From NCBI RefSeq assembly GCF_001885215.1, contig NZ_CP018091.1:1054001-1118000 (forward strand): a stretch of DNA of 64,000 nucleotides, read 5' to 3'. Of this stretch, positions 25,473 to 32,833 are shown piece after piece (position 1 is the first letter of the stretch; each line of letters starts with the position of its first letter). Below the pieces are notes generated by a model. The model made no database searches and had not been told where the DNA came from. It worked only from the letters and a program-made list of their open reading frames with translations. This DNA comes from Synechococcus sp. SynAce01 (GTDB lineage: Bacteria > Cyanobacteriota > Cyanobacteriia > PCC-6307 > Cyanobiaceae). A program made the position numbers and the translations under genes.

Positions 25473-26060
25473 TCTGAGCGGCGCAGGGTGTCGCTGGCCT
25501 GCAGGTTGTGCTGAGGTCGTCGGAGCCGCTCATCGTCCTGGGCACGATGTGGTCCACCTCCAGGGCCCGCTGGTGAGGGATTTGCTGAGCAACAGCCCGC
25601 GCCGCAGCATTCGCAGCGGCCACGGGCGCGGAAAGTGTTGAGGCGCTGGCGGCAGAGCTGCAGCAGCTCATCGCGCTCGGCAACGCTCAGCTCTACTGCT
25701 ACGCAGAAGCCTTCGGCTACGCCGCCCAACAGGCGGTAGTGGTCGTTGGCGTAGCTGGTCACGCCGTTGACGGTGAGTCGTCGATCTGGGTCACGTCTTC
25801 GCCCAGGATCCGCCGGGCGATGTCCTCGGCTGGGGCGGGGCTGCGGCGGCCCAGCAGTTCCATGAGCATCAGCGGTTGATCGATGGGGCTCATGCGCATC
25901 CGCCGCGTCACGTCGTCGCGCAGGCGTTCGTAGGTGGGGGAGGTGGGAGGGGGCATGGAGCGGTGCTGGCGGCTGCCGGGCGCTTGGGCCAGGTCTGGTT
26001 TTGGGCGGCCCGTCAGGCCGGAGCCCCTGCCGGGATCCCTTCTGGCGCGGGCGCGTGGCG
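25473..26060 (-). pseudogene. HNH-HIT gene fragment, array B copy 4
   Basis: N-terminal domain YERLRDDVTRRMRMSPIDQP, LMLMELLGRRSPAPAEDIAR, RILGEDVTQID in one frame (to about 25759), then a frame change and NGVTSYANDHYRLLGGVAEG, VELSVAERDELLQLCRQRL. Near 25490-25600 it ends with LEVDHIVPRTMSGSDDLS of the HNH core, and no HIT part. The upstream segment U lies at 25990-26070. It starts at the base after the GNAT stop codon. Confidence 0.75.
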
Positions 26061-26180
26061 GCTGCAGCCAACCCAGTCCCCTCCATACCCAAAACCGATG
26101 GGAAGGCCATGGCAAAACGTGCTGCGGGCCCTGGAGCCGCGCGGCCCGGGATCGGGGCGGTACTGGCGAGGGGCAGCAGA

Positions 26181-26498
26181 ATGGGCATCATGACCGCCAG
26201 CCAACCCCCAACGCTCCAGCAGCTGTCGCAGTTGGCGCCCAAGCTGCAGGCGCTCATCGCTGCCCACGGTGGTCGGGATCTGCGGGTGTTTGGCTCTGTG
26301 CTCCACGGCACGGCAGCGAACCAGAGCGATGTGGACCTGCTTGTGGATTTCCCAGGCAGCCCCAGCTTTGAGCAGTACATGGATCTCAAGCTGGCCCTGG
26401 AAGATCTGCTCAACGCTCGGGTGGATCTGGTCACCCGGCGCGGACTTCGCCCGGAATTACGCCAACGCATTGAGCAGGAGGCCCTTCCGCTTGCCTGA
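26181..26498 (+). CDS. MNT minimal nucleotidyltransferase antitoxin
   Basis: 105 residues from ATG 26181 (MGIMTASQPP); ATG 26190 is an alternative. Signature LRVFGSVLHGTAANQSDVDL, with GS and DVD. C-terminus LVTRRGLRPELRQRIEQEAL. Overlaps the HEPN gene by 8 bases. Intact; the neutralising partner of the next gene, probably acting by AMPylation. Confidence 0.85.
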   Translation: MGIMTASQPPTLQQLSQLAPKLQALIAAHGGRDLRVFGSVLHGTAANQSDVDLLVDFPGSPSFEQYMDLKLALEDLLNARVDLVTRRGLRPELRQRIEQEALPLA

Positions 26499-26847
26499 GC
26501 AGCACCAGGGTCGCGACTGGACCTTGTTTCTTCAGGACATTCGGAAGTGCTGCACCAAGGTGCTCCGCTACAGCAGTGGCCTCACCAAGCAACAGTTTCT
26601 CGATGATGAGCTGACGCTTGATGCCGTGCTGAGGAATCTGGAGGTGCTGGGCGAAGCGGCTAAGCAGATCCCTGCGGAGATCCGGGAGCGCCATTTGCAG
26701 GTTCCTTGGCGGCGAATTGCTGGTCTCCGTGATGTTCTGGCCCATGCCTACTTTGGCCTGGAAGACGACACCATCTGGCAGATTGTTTCCGAGAGCCTGC
26801 CAGCCCTTGCCGCACAGTTGGACCAGGTGGCTGAGGCTGAGCTGTGA
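26491..26847 (+). CDS. HEPN domain toxin (DUF86)
   Basis: 118 residues from TTG 26491, chosen because it overlaps the MNT stop and gives the family N-terminus RDWTLFLQDIRKCC. HEPN motif: RDVLAHAYF, giving the R-x4-H ribonuclease pair. It also has EVLGEAAKQIPAEIRE, typical of DUF86. Intact. Forms the complete MNT-HEPN module in this window, in contrast to 12294-12855. Confidence 0.85.
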   Translation: MPEQHQGRDWTLFLQDIRKCCTKVLRYSSGLTKQQFLDDELTLDAVLRNLEVLGEAAKQIPAEIRERHLQVPWRRIAGLRDVLAHAYFGLEDDTIWQIVSESLPALAAQLDQVAEAEL

Positions 26848-26929
26848 CGGCGGAAGCCATGCGCGCAGCCGAAGACTTCTGCCCGGCAGACCACATCCTC
26901 GCCGCGCTGCTCGCGGAACGCAGCAGAGG

Positions 26930-27010
26930 GCCAGGGTTGGCTTTGGGCGGCCCGTCAGGTCATCGCCCCTGCTGGGATCCCTTCTGGATTGGGCGCGGGC
27001 GGCTGCCCAG
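26930..27010. repeat. Upstream segment U, copy 3
   Basis: TTTGGGCGGCCCGTCAGG then a variable part and GGGATCCCTTCTG, matching 24363-24440 and 25990-26070. No HNH coding part is attached here. It sits between the HEPN and HicB genes. Confidence 0.6.
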
Positions 27011-27063
27011 TCAGCAGCAGGATCCCTTCCTCCACTGCAAGAGTGATGACACTGGAGGCGGCC

Positions 27064-27270
27064 ATGCAGGAAATCCTTTTCGTGGTGGAGGAAGCGGAGG
27101 ATGGCTCCTTCCGGGCCAGTGCTGCCGGTGCAGCGATCCACACCGAGGCAGGCACCCTCGAGGAGCTCCACCGGGAGATCCGCGATGCCGTTGTCTGCCA
27201 TTTCGATCCCGGCGAGGCGCCACCCCTGATCCGTCTTCATCACGTGAGGCAGGAACTGCTGGCCCTGTGA
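27064..27270 (+). CDS. hicB: HicB-like antitoxin
   Basis: 68 residues from ATG 27064 (27046 possible): MQEILFVVEEAEDGSFRASA, then TEAGTLEELHREIRDAV. Matches small HicB-like proteins lacking the usual DNA-binding C-terminus. Directly coupled to the hicA remnant. Confidence 0.8.
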   Translation: MQEILFVVEEAEDGSFRASAAGAAIHTEAGTLEELHREIRDAVVCHFDPGEAPPLIRLHHVRQELLAL

Positions 27271-27475
27271 GGATTCCGCGGGACGTCAACGGCCAGCTCT
27301 TGGCTGAGCGCCTGCAACGCCATGGCTACGCGGTGACCCGACAGACAGGCAGCCACACCTCACAATTCCCGCCCACAAGCCCGTGAAGGTCGGCACCCTG
27401 CGCCAGATCCTCAAGGACGTGGCCGCTCAGCTGGGCTGCTCGATCGAAGAGCTGACCGGCAGCCTGGACCTATGA
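27267..27475 (+). pseudogene. hicA: HicA toxin, deletion with frameshift
   Basis: GTG 27267 overlaps the hicB stop. It reads VRIPRDVNGQLLAERLQRHG, YAVTRQTGSH, the HicA core with its catalytic His, then shifts frame. In the next frame HLTIPAHKPVKVGTLRQILK, DVAAQLGCSIEELTG completes the family to a TGA at 27475. Some residues are missing between the two parts. Toxin probably inactive. Confidence 0.75.
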
Positions 27476-27729
27476 GGGCTGGCCTTTGGGGCCGCGCTTC
27501 TTTTTCGTGGGGATCCTGTCCGCTGACGCTCGATAGCCACTGATCGGCGTGTCTCGCCCATTCGCTTCATGCGTTCAGTGGCATGGGCGCATCCTCGCTG
27601 GGGTGTGACGGGGGTGGCACTTGTAAGGGGAAGAACACAGGCAAGCCAGGCCGCCATGTCAGCTCGTGATCGCCGTCGCCCTGTACCACCGCTTGACGTG
27701 CCTACGCCTGGCGGTGGTAAGGTAGCGGT
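27476..27729. promoter_or_regulatory. Intergenic region with candidate HigBA promoter
   Basis: No gene found. It contains the repeat at 27536-27551. TTGACG near 27694 followed 19 bases later by TAAGGT could be a -35/-10 pair for higBA, but the spacing is long and the match weak. Confidence 0.3.
27536..27551. repeat. 16-base repeat, copy 2
   Basis: GCCACTGATCGGCGTG, identical to 22677-22692. Confidence 0.35.
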
Positions 27730-28023
27730 GTGATCAGGTCGTTTCGTTGCCGAGACACCCAGGCCTTGTTTTCGGGAAAGCCGGTGCGGCGCTTTGGGAG
27801 CATCGCTCGCGTGGCCTTCCGCAAGCTCTCCTTGCGCAAGCTCGCCATTCTTGATGCCGCCGCAGGCCTCAACGATCTGCAGATTCCACCAGGCAACCGC
27901 CTGGAGCCGCTCCGGGGAGACCGCCATGGCCAGCACAGCATCCGCATCAACGACCAGTTCCGGCTCTGCTTTCACTGGACGGAAGCCGGGCCAGAGGATG
28001 TCGAAATCGTTGACTATCACTGA
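27730..28023 (+). CDS. higB: HigB toxin (RelE fold)
   Basis: 97 residues from GTG 27730. MIRSFRCRDTQALFSGK, LAILDAAAGLNDLQIPPGNR, EPLRGDRHGQHSIRINDQFR, CFHWTEAGPEDVEIVDYH are all HigB landmarks, ending with the conserved DYH. Ribosome-dependent mRNA interferase. A few extra residues near position 25-30 compared with typical members. Intact. Confidence 0.9.
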   Translation: MIRSFRCRDTQALFSGKPVRRFGSIARVAFRKLSLRKLAILDAAAGLNDLQIPPGNRLEPLRGDRHGQHSIRINDQFRLCFHWTEAGPEDVEIVDYH

Positions 28024-28027
28024 CGCG

Positions 28028-28312
28028 ATGCTCGTTCACCCCGGCGAGGTGCTGCTGGAGGAGTTCTTGCGGCCATTGGGGATCAGCCAGTACCGGTTGG
28101 CGCAGGCGATCGATGTGCCCGAGAGCCGCATCAACGCCATCGTGAAAGGGCGGCGGGCGATCACTGCCGACACCGATCTGCGCCTTTGCCGGTTCTTTGG
28201 TCTGAGCGAGGGCTTCTGGCTGCGGATGCAAGGGAGCCATGATCTGAAGCTGGCCAAGCAGGCTCTGGAAAGTGTGCTGCCGGCGATCGAGCCAATCCAG
28301 CCAATGGCGTGA
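28028..28312 (+). CDS. higA: HigA antitoxin (XRE helix-turn-helix)
   Basis: 94 residues from ATG 28028, 4 bases after higB. HPGEVLLEEFLRPLGISQYR, LAQAIDVPESRINAIVKGRR form the HTH, followed by FFGLSEGFWLRMQGSHDL. DNA-binding antitoxin that neutralises HigB and represses the operon. The next HNH-HIT fragment starts shortly after. Confidence 0.93.
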   Translation: MLVHPGEVLLEEFLRPLGISQYRLAQAIDVPESRINAIVKGRRAITADTDLRLCRFFGLSEGFWLRMQGSHDLKLAKQALESVLPAIEPIQPMA

Positions 28313-28324
28313 GCAGCGCTGTCG

Positions 28325-28575
28325 GCTCGGCGTCGCTCAGTTCGTCGCCACCCAACAGGCGGTAGTGGTCGTTGGCGTAGCTGGTCACGCCATTGACGGT
28401 GAGTAGTCGATCTGGGTCACGTCTTCCCCCAGGATCCGCCGGGCGATGTCCTGGGCTGGGGCTGGGCTGCGGCGGCTGAGCAGCTCCATCAGCATGAGCG
28501 GTTGATCGATGTGGCTCATGCGCATCGGCCGCGTCACGTCGTCGCGCAGGCGTTCGTAGGTGGGGGAGGGGACAG
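28325..28575 (-). pseudogene. HNH-HIT gene fragment, array B copy 5
   Basis: N-terminal domain only: YERLRDDVTRPMRMSHIDQP, LMELLSRRSPAPAQDIARR, RILGEDVTQID and in the next frame NGVTSYANDHYRLLGG. About 250 bases. It starts close to the HigA stop and ends near the next antitoxin, with a Pro-rich leader as in copy 4. Confidence 0.75.
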
Positions 28576-28692
28576 GGGGTGGCACTGGTGAGTTGAACAG
28601 CAAACCTCTGAACGTGTGGTCTGGATCGTTGTCGTGGTTGCATTTGCATCAGCTCTACAGTGGTGAGATTGCTCCCTCGGAGGCCTCGGCTG

Positions 28693-28926
28693 ATGGCGGC
28701 ACATTTCTCTCTAGCTAAGATGAGTCTGGAAGAGAAGCTCGAGGCGATGGAACTCCTCTGGGCAGATCTCTCCGCTACGCCCGATCAGGTCGATTCCCCC
28801 TCCTGGCATCGCGATGAATTAGAGCGACGCCGTGAGCAGGTACGGCAGGATCCTGACCGTTTTCAGCCCTGGAATGCTGCCATCGCTGAGCTGAGATTTG
28901 AGCTCCGTGGACATCAGACTTCTTGA
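28693..28926 (+). CDS. Addiction-module antitoxin (TIGR02574-like)
   Basis: 77 residues from ATG 28693. MSLEEKLEAMELLWADLSAT, then SPSWHRDELERRREQV is the helical family core. Overlaps the ParE gene. A codon for the terminal tail may vary with start choice. Intact. Confidence 0.8.
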   Translation: MAAHFSLAKMSLEEKLEAMELLWADLSATPDQVDSPSWHRDELERRREQVRQDPDRFQPWNAAIAELRFELRGHQTS

Positions 28927-29215
28927 CGCCGCCAGGGATGATCTCCGCAATGGCTGGATATTTTATGAGCGCCAACTCGTCGGCCTTGGCGACCGTTTTC
29001 TTGACGCCATTGAAGCCGATGTCCGGTTTTTGTCTCTGTACGCTGGCATCCATTCGAAGGTCGACGGCTTCCATCGGCTGCTAATCAGAAGATTCCCATT
29101 CGCGCTCTACTACTTGGTGGAGGAGGAAAGAATCGACATCTACGCCATCCTCGACTGTCGCCGCGATCCGCTCTTGATTCGCTCACGGCTACAGACCGAT
29201 CGGCCCAACCCGTGA
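28907..29215 (+). CDS. ParE/RelE-family toxin
   Basis: 102 residues from GTG 28907 (TTG 28898 is an alternative). RLLDAARDDLRNGWIFYERQ, VGLGDRFLDAIEADV, KVDGFHRLLIRRFPFALYYL, IYAILDCRRDPLLIRSRL are ParE-fold features. Toxin acting on gyrase or mRNA; subfamily unknown. Intact. The next fragment begins within 5 bases of the stop. Confidence 0.85.
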   Translation: MDIRLLDAARDDLRNGWIFYERQLVGLGDRFLDAIEADVRFLSLYAGIHSKVDGFHRLLIRRFPFALYYLVEEERIDIYAILDCRRDPLLIRSRLQTDRPNP

Positions 29216-29217
29216 GC

Positions 29218-29465
29218 CCAGGCAGGCCGCCGATCAGGCTGTAGGCGTCGTTCCCGTAGGCGGTGATGCCGTTGCCGGTGAGCACCCGCTGCACGTAGGT
29301 GTCGATCTGGGTCACGTCTTCCCCCAGGATCCGCCGGGCGATGTCCTGGGCGGGGGCTGGGCTGCGGCGGCCGAGCAGTTCCATGAGCATCAGCGGCTGG
29401 TCGATGGGGCTCATGCGCATCCGCCCCGCCAAGTAGTCGCCCAGGCGTTCGTAGGTGGGGGAGAA
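29218..29465 (-). pseudogene. HNH-HIT gene fragment, array B copy 6
   Basis: N-terminal domain: PTYERLGDYLAGRMRMSPID, LMELLGRRSPAPAQDIARR, RILGEDVTQIDTYVQRVLTG, NGITAYGNDAYSLIGG. More divergent than copies 4 and 5 (ITAYGNDAYSL instead of VTSYANDHYRL). It begins at the ParE stop and ends near the vapB upstream region. Confidence 0.7.
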
Positions 29466-29550
29466 GCCCCTACCAGGCGCCATGCCTTTGCATGCCCCCT
29501 CCACCAGGCCGGAGGAACTATTGTGTAGACACCTCACCATGAGGTCACAC

Positions 29551-29754
29551 ATGGCCACGAATCTCGCTCTCGATCAGGCCCTGCTCGATCACGCCTTCCG
29601 TGTGAGCGGTGAGCCCACCAAGAAAGCCGCCGTCACCCGCGCCCTGCAGGAGTTCATCGCGCGCCGGGAACAGCGCCAGGTGGCGGAGCTCTTCGGCAAG
29701 CTCGAGTGGGATCCCGGCTACGACTACAAGGCCGAACGTGATCGCCAGCTGTGA
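29551..29754 (+). CDS. vapB: VapB antitoxin
   Basis: 67 residues from ATG 29551. MATNLALDQALLDHAFRVSG, EPTKKAAVTRALQEFIARRE is the RHH-type DNA-binding part; AELFGKLEWDPGYDYK is the VapC-binding tail. A dyad (CCTCA-CCA-TGAGG) precedes the start and may be the operator. GTGA overlap with vapC. Intact. Confidence 0.88.
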   Translation: MATNLALDQALLDHAFRVSGEPTKKAAVTRALQEFIARREQRQVAELFGKLEWDPGYDYKAERDRQL

Positions 29755-30152
29755 GTTTGCTGGTCGACACGTCGGTGTGGTCGCTGGCTTTTCGCCGTGA
29801 TGGCCAGCAGGGCGTGCCTGAGGTGGGTGCACTCCGGGCCGCGCTCCAGGGTGCCGACCAGGTCTTCACCACCGGATTGGTGCTCCAGGAAGTGCTGCAG
29901 GGTTTTGCCGGCCCCAAAAACCGTGACGAGCTCGTGGAGCGCCTCTCCGTGCTCGCCTTTCTTCAGCCCGATAAGCAGGATCACATCGCCGCCGCCGGCA
30001 TCCGCAATTCCTGCCGCCGCCGGGGTGTCCAGATCGGCACGATTGATGCCCTGCTCATCCAGCTTTGCCAGCGCTACGACCTGACGCTGCTCACAACGGA
30101 TCAAGACTTTCAGGCGGCTTCTCAGCACGTGGATGTCCGGTTATGGGTGTGA
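29751..30152 (+). CDS. vapC: VapC toxin (PIN domain)
   Basis: 133 residues from GTG 29751. PIN acidic residues: LLVDTSVW, TTGLVLQEVLQG, IGTIDALLIQLC and LTTDQDF. Predicted Mg-dependent tRNA or rRNA endonuclease. Full length and intact. Followed at once by a minimal HNH fragment. Confidence 0.9.
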   Translation: MSLLVDTSVWSLAFRRDGQQGVPEVGALRAALQGADQVFTTGLVLQEVLQGFAGPKNRDELVERLSVLAFLQPDKQDHIAAAGIRNSCRRRGVQIGTIDALLIQLCQRYDLTLLTTDQDFQAASQHVDVRLWV

Positions 30153-30159
30153 GCAGCAC

Positions 30160-30300
30160 CCGGCCATTGAGTACTTCTTGGAATGATGTGAGCCACCTCC
30201 AGGGCGCACTGGTGCGGGATTTGCCAAGCAACAGCCCGCGCCGCAGCTCATCGCGCTCGGCTTCGCTCAGTGGTGATGCCGTTACCGGTGAGTCTTGGCG
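30160..30300 (-). pseudogene. HNH-HIT gene fragment, array B copy 7 (minimal)
   Basis: About 140 bases. Minus-strand pieces: ALEVAHIIP, an HNH motif with Asp changed to Ala, Gln-rich linker, Ser/Ala/Glu-rich segment and TGNG-like codons at the upper end, where it meets the Phd remnant. Strongly decayed. Confidence 0.55.
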
Positions 30301-30322
30301 TCGTGCATGTTCACCTGACGCA
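30286..30322 (-). pseudogene. Phd/YefM antitoxin N-terminal remnant
   Basis: From ATG 30322 the minus strand reads MRQVNMHDAKTH, the start of Phd-family antitoxins (typical MRxVNMHEAKTHLS). It then fuses with the HNH fragment. A 12-base perfect palindrome lies about 32 bases upstream. Confidence 0.45.
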
Positions 30323-30353
30323 TGGCCACCACCGCTGGCTTGAGTTCAACCAG

Positions 30354-30365
30354 TTTAGTCGACTA
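30354..30365. promoter_or_regulatory. Palindrome TTAGTCGACTAA, possible Phd operator
   Basis: Perfect 12-base palindrome upstream of the Phd remnant. Assigned as operator only from its position. Confidence 0.4.
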
Positions 30366-30370
30366 ACCTG

Positions 30371-30528
30371 ATCATTCCGGCATGTGCTTCTCAACGGAGA
30401 CCCGCGTTGGTCCGTGGAGTAACCAACGTCCCTGCCATTTGTGGCCCAGCTCAGCGGAGAGCTGTTGGCTGATCAGAGCCCACTCCAGAGCGGCATCCGC
30501 CCCCACGCCAGAGATAAACGGCTCGAGT
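30371..30528 (-). pseudogene. Unidentified C-terminal coding remnant
   Basis: A 52-codon open frame without ATG: EPFISGVGADAALEWALISQ, QLSAELGHKWQGRWLL, ending in EKHMPE and TGA. The composition is protein-like but no family is recognised. It may be the end of a lost gene upstream of the Phd remnant. A stop lies in frame just before it. Confidence 0.25.
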
Positions 30529-30547
30529 TTTCACCTTGCCAAGCGCC

Positions 30548-30835
30548 TCAGAAAATTCCGAGTGTTTTCTTCTTGCAATAGCCAGCCCCAATGTTCATCC
30601 ATCCCGATGGACAGGGCTTTCCAGCGGTGGGCGTCACCTCGTAATAGATGAATGAATTGCAATGCTGCTTCAGGTCATTCACATAACCGAGCGGACACTG
30701 GTCATATCCCGGGAGTTTGGGAATCCGCTTTTGAGCCTGTGCTGTGCCAGGGGTCAGCAGCGGCAGAACCAGAAGCCCAGTGACCAAAGCGAGAGGTAGT
30801 TTCTGCACGGGGAGAGCCATCAAGTCATCAAACAT
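30548..30835 (-). CDS. Small secreted Cys-containing protein
   Basis: 95 residues from ATG 30835. Signal peptide: ALVTGLLVLPLLTPGTAQA. The mature part has four Cys (DQCPLGY, KQHCNSF, KPCPSGW, AGYCKKK), fitting two disulfides. No family recognised. Probably periplasmic. The region upstream, 30836-31107, has no clear gene. Confidence 0.55.
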   Translation of the reverse strand: MFDDLMALPVQKLPLALVTGLLVLPLLTPGTAQAQKRIPKLPGYDQCPLGYVNDLKQHCNSFIYYEVTPTAGKPCPSGWMNIGAGYCKKKTLGIF

Positions 30836-31107
30836 AAGGAAAGTTCTCTGAATAGCGCCGCTTGGCCTGCCAAGGGCCGCTCTAACACCCGGCAGCCTAA
30901 TCCGATTGAAACGATCTGACCCATTCAGCGGACGGTTGCCCGCGCCGATCTCGTCGCAGCGGTGGGACATTCGCCTGGAATCGAGACGTGAGGGAGGCCC
31001 TGCTGCTCGACACGAAGCGTTGGTAACCTTGATTTGAGCAGAAGCGAGAGCCTGTCGATGGCTCCTCTCAGGATCCGCAACCTCGAAGGCAGCACCAAAG
31101 CCCGGTT

Positions 31108-31232
31108 ATTCAGCAAATCGATGCGGTGATTGCCGCCACCGTCCTGGCCCACAACGCTCAGCTCGCCACTGGGATTATGCCGACTTTGCCGAGGTCGAAC
31201 TGAAGCTGATCACCCCCTGGCTCCTGCCATGA
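31108..31232 (+). pseudogene. PIN-domain (VapC) C-terminal fragment
   Basis: Reading QQIDAVIAATVLAHNAQLAT, a frame change, then YADFAEVELKLITPW to a TGA at 31230-31232. This is the PIN C-terminal pattern (D-x-x-IAA-T-x-A-H). TGA overlaps the ATG of the GH57 gene by three bases. A sole remnant; its N-terminus and antitoxin are gone. Confidence 0.55.
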
Positions 31233-32704
31233 CCACCCGTTCCCTACCGCCGATCGCTGGCGACGAAGCCGAGATCCTCGCTTTGGTGCAGCCAGCCGGC
31301 CCGGTCTTTCTGCCGCGCACCAACTTAAAGCTGGAGCAGATCAGCTCAGGCTTTGCCTGCGCCCTGCACATGCACCAGCCCACGATTCCAGCTGGGGCTG
31401 GTGGAGAGCTGATCTCCCAGCTTCAGTACATGCTGGAGCACCCCGGCGAGGGTGATAACCACAACGCCAAACCGTTTGCCCACTGTTACAAGCGTCTCGC
31501 TGAGATCATCCCCCAGCTGATTGCAGAGGGCTGCAACCCTCGGATCATGCTGGATTATTCCGGCAATCTGCTCTGGGGTTTTGAGCAGATGGGCCGCGTC
31601 GACATTCTCGATGCCCTCAAAAAACTCGCCTGCGATCCAAATCTGCAACCCCATGTGGAATTCCTGGGCAGTTTCTGGAGCCATGCCGTAGCTCCCTCTA
31701 CGCCGATCCCCGATCTGAAGCTGCAGATCCTGGCCTGGCAACAGCATTTCGCCGCCATCTTCGGTGCTGAGGCGTTGCAACGGGTCAAGGGATTCTCGCC
31801 GCCGGAAATGGCCCTACCCAACCACCCCGACACCCTCTATGAATTGATCAAGGCCCTGCGCGCGTGCGGCTACCAGTGGCTGCTGGTGCAGGAGCACAGC
31901 GTGGAGAATTTCGATGGCTCCAGCCTCAGTCAGGAGCAGAAGTACCTTCCCAACCAACTGGTGGCGCGCAACTCCAGCGGCGAGTCGGTGTCCATCACCG
32001 CCCTGATCAAAACCCAGGGCTCAGACACCAAGCTGGTGGGTCAGATGCAGCCCTGCTACGAAGCGTTAGGGCTGGGCCGTCAAGGGCTGGGGGAAACCAC
32101 AATCCCTGCGCTGGTGTCCCAGATTGCCGACGGCGAAAATGGCGGCGTAATGATGAATGAATTCCCCTCAGCCTTCATCCAGGCCCATCAGAAAATCGCC
32201 GCTATGGGGAGTGATTCAGGCCCTCAATCAGGCACGGTGGCGATCAATGGCACCGAATATCTGGAGTTGCTGGAAGCCGCCGGTGTCAGCGCAGCTGAAT
32301 TCCCGCACATTCAGGCGATCCACCAACACAAGCTCTGGCAAAAAGTTGCTAGCCAAACCACTGGCAGCGCGCCCACCCCACAGGCCACCGAAGCGGCGAT
32401 CGCTGAACTGCAAGCCAACGATCCCCAGTTCTCAATGGCGGGAGCGTCGTGGACCAACAACCTCAGTTGGGTGGAGGGCTACGGCAACGTGCTGGAGCCA
32501 ATGAACCAGCTCAGCGCCCGCTTCCACCAGGTGTTTGATCCCTTGGTGGCGGGGGATCCTGCCGTGACCAAAACCCCGCCCTATCAAGAGGCGCTGCTCC
32601 AGGTGCTGCTGCTGGAAACCAGCTGTTTCCGCTATTGGGGCCAGGGCGTCTGGACTGACTACGCCCGCGAGATTCACCGGCGTGGTGAGGCGGTGATGGG
32701 TTAG
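31229..32704 (+). CDS. Glycoside hydrolase family 57 protein
   Basis: 491 residues from ATG 31229 (MTTRSLPPIAGDEAEIL). GH57 features: CALHMHQPTIPAG near the N-terminus, IMLDYSGNLLWGFEQMG, HPDTLYELIKALRACGY and an EFPSAFIQ region. Family members act on alpha-glucans (amylase or branching-type activities). Substrate is uncertain, and the typical catalytic Glu cannot be placed safely. Intact. Flanked on both sides by VapC remnants. Confidence 0.88.
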   Translation: MTTRSLPPIAGDEAEILALVQPAGPVFLPRTNLKLEQISSGFACALHMHQPTIPAGAGGELISQLQYMLEHPGEGDNHNAKPFAHCYKRLAEIIPQLIAEGCNPRIMLDYSGNLLWGFEQMGRVDILDALKKLACDPNLQPHVEFLGSFWSHAVAPSTPIPDLKLQILAWQQHFAAIFGAEALQRVKGFSPPEMALPNHPDTLYELIKALRACGYQWLLVQEHSVENFDGSSLSQEQKYLPNQLVARNSSGESVSITALIKTQGSDTKLVGQMQPCYEALGLGRQGLGETTIPALVSQIADGENGGVMMNEFPSAFIQAHQKIAAMGSDSGPQSGTVAINGTEYLELLEAAGVSAAEFPHIQAIHQHKLWQKVASQTTGSAPTPQATEAAIAELQANDPQFSMAGASWTNNLSWVEGYGNVLEPMNQLSARFHQVFDPLVAGDPAVTKTPPYQEALLQVLLLETSCFRYWGQGVWTDYAREIHRRGEAVMG

Positions 32705-32833
32705 GCCGCTGACACCCAGCTGTGGAGCTGAAGGCTCGGCACCTTGGCGAATTCACGTGTGTTGTTCGTGATCAGGATGGCCTGTTGGCTCAGGGCATGG
32801 GCCGCCTCATCAAGGGTTGATCTCAGCGCTGTC
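32701..32833 (-). pseudogene. vapC: VapC C-terminal fragment beside interrupted vapB
   Basis: Open minus-strand frame: STLDEAAHALSQQAILITNN, TREFAKVPSLQLHSWV then TAA at 32701. This is the C-terminal third of a VapC of the type that follows the vapB at 32834. Most of the toxin (N-terminal about 90 residues) is missing. The stop overlaps the GH57 stop. Confidence 0.75.
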
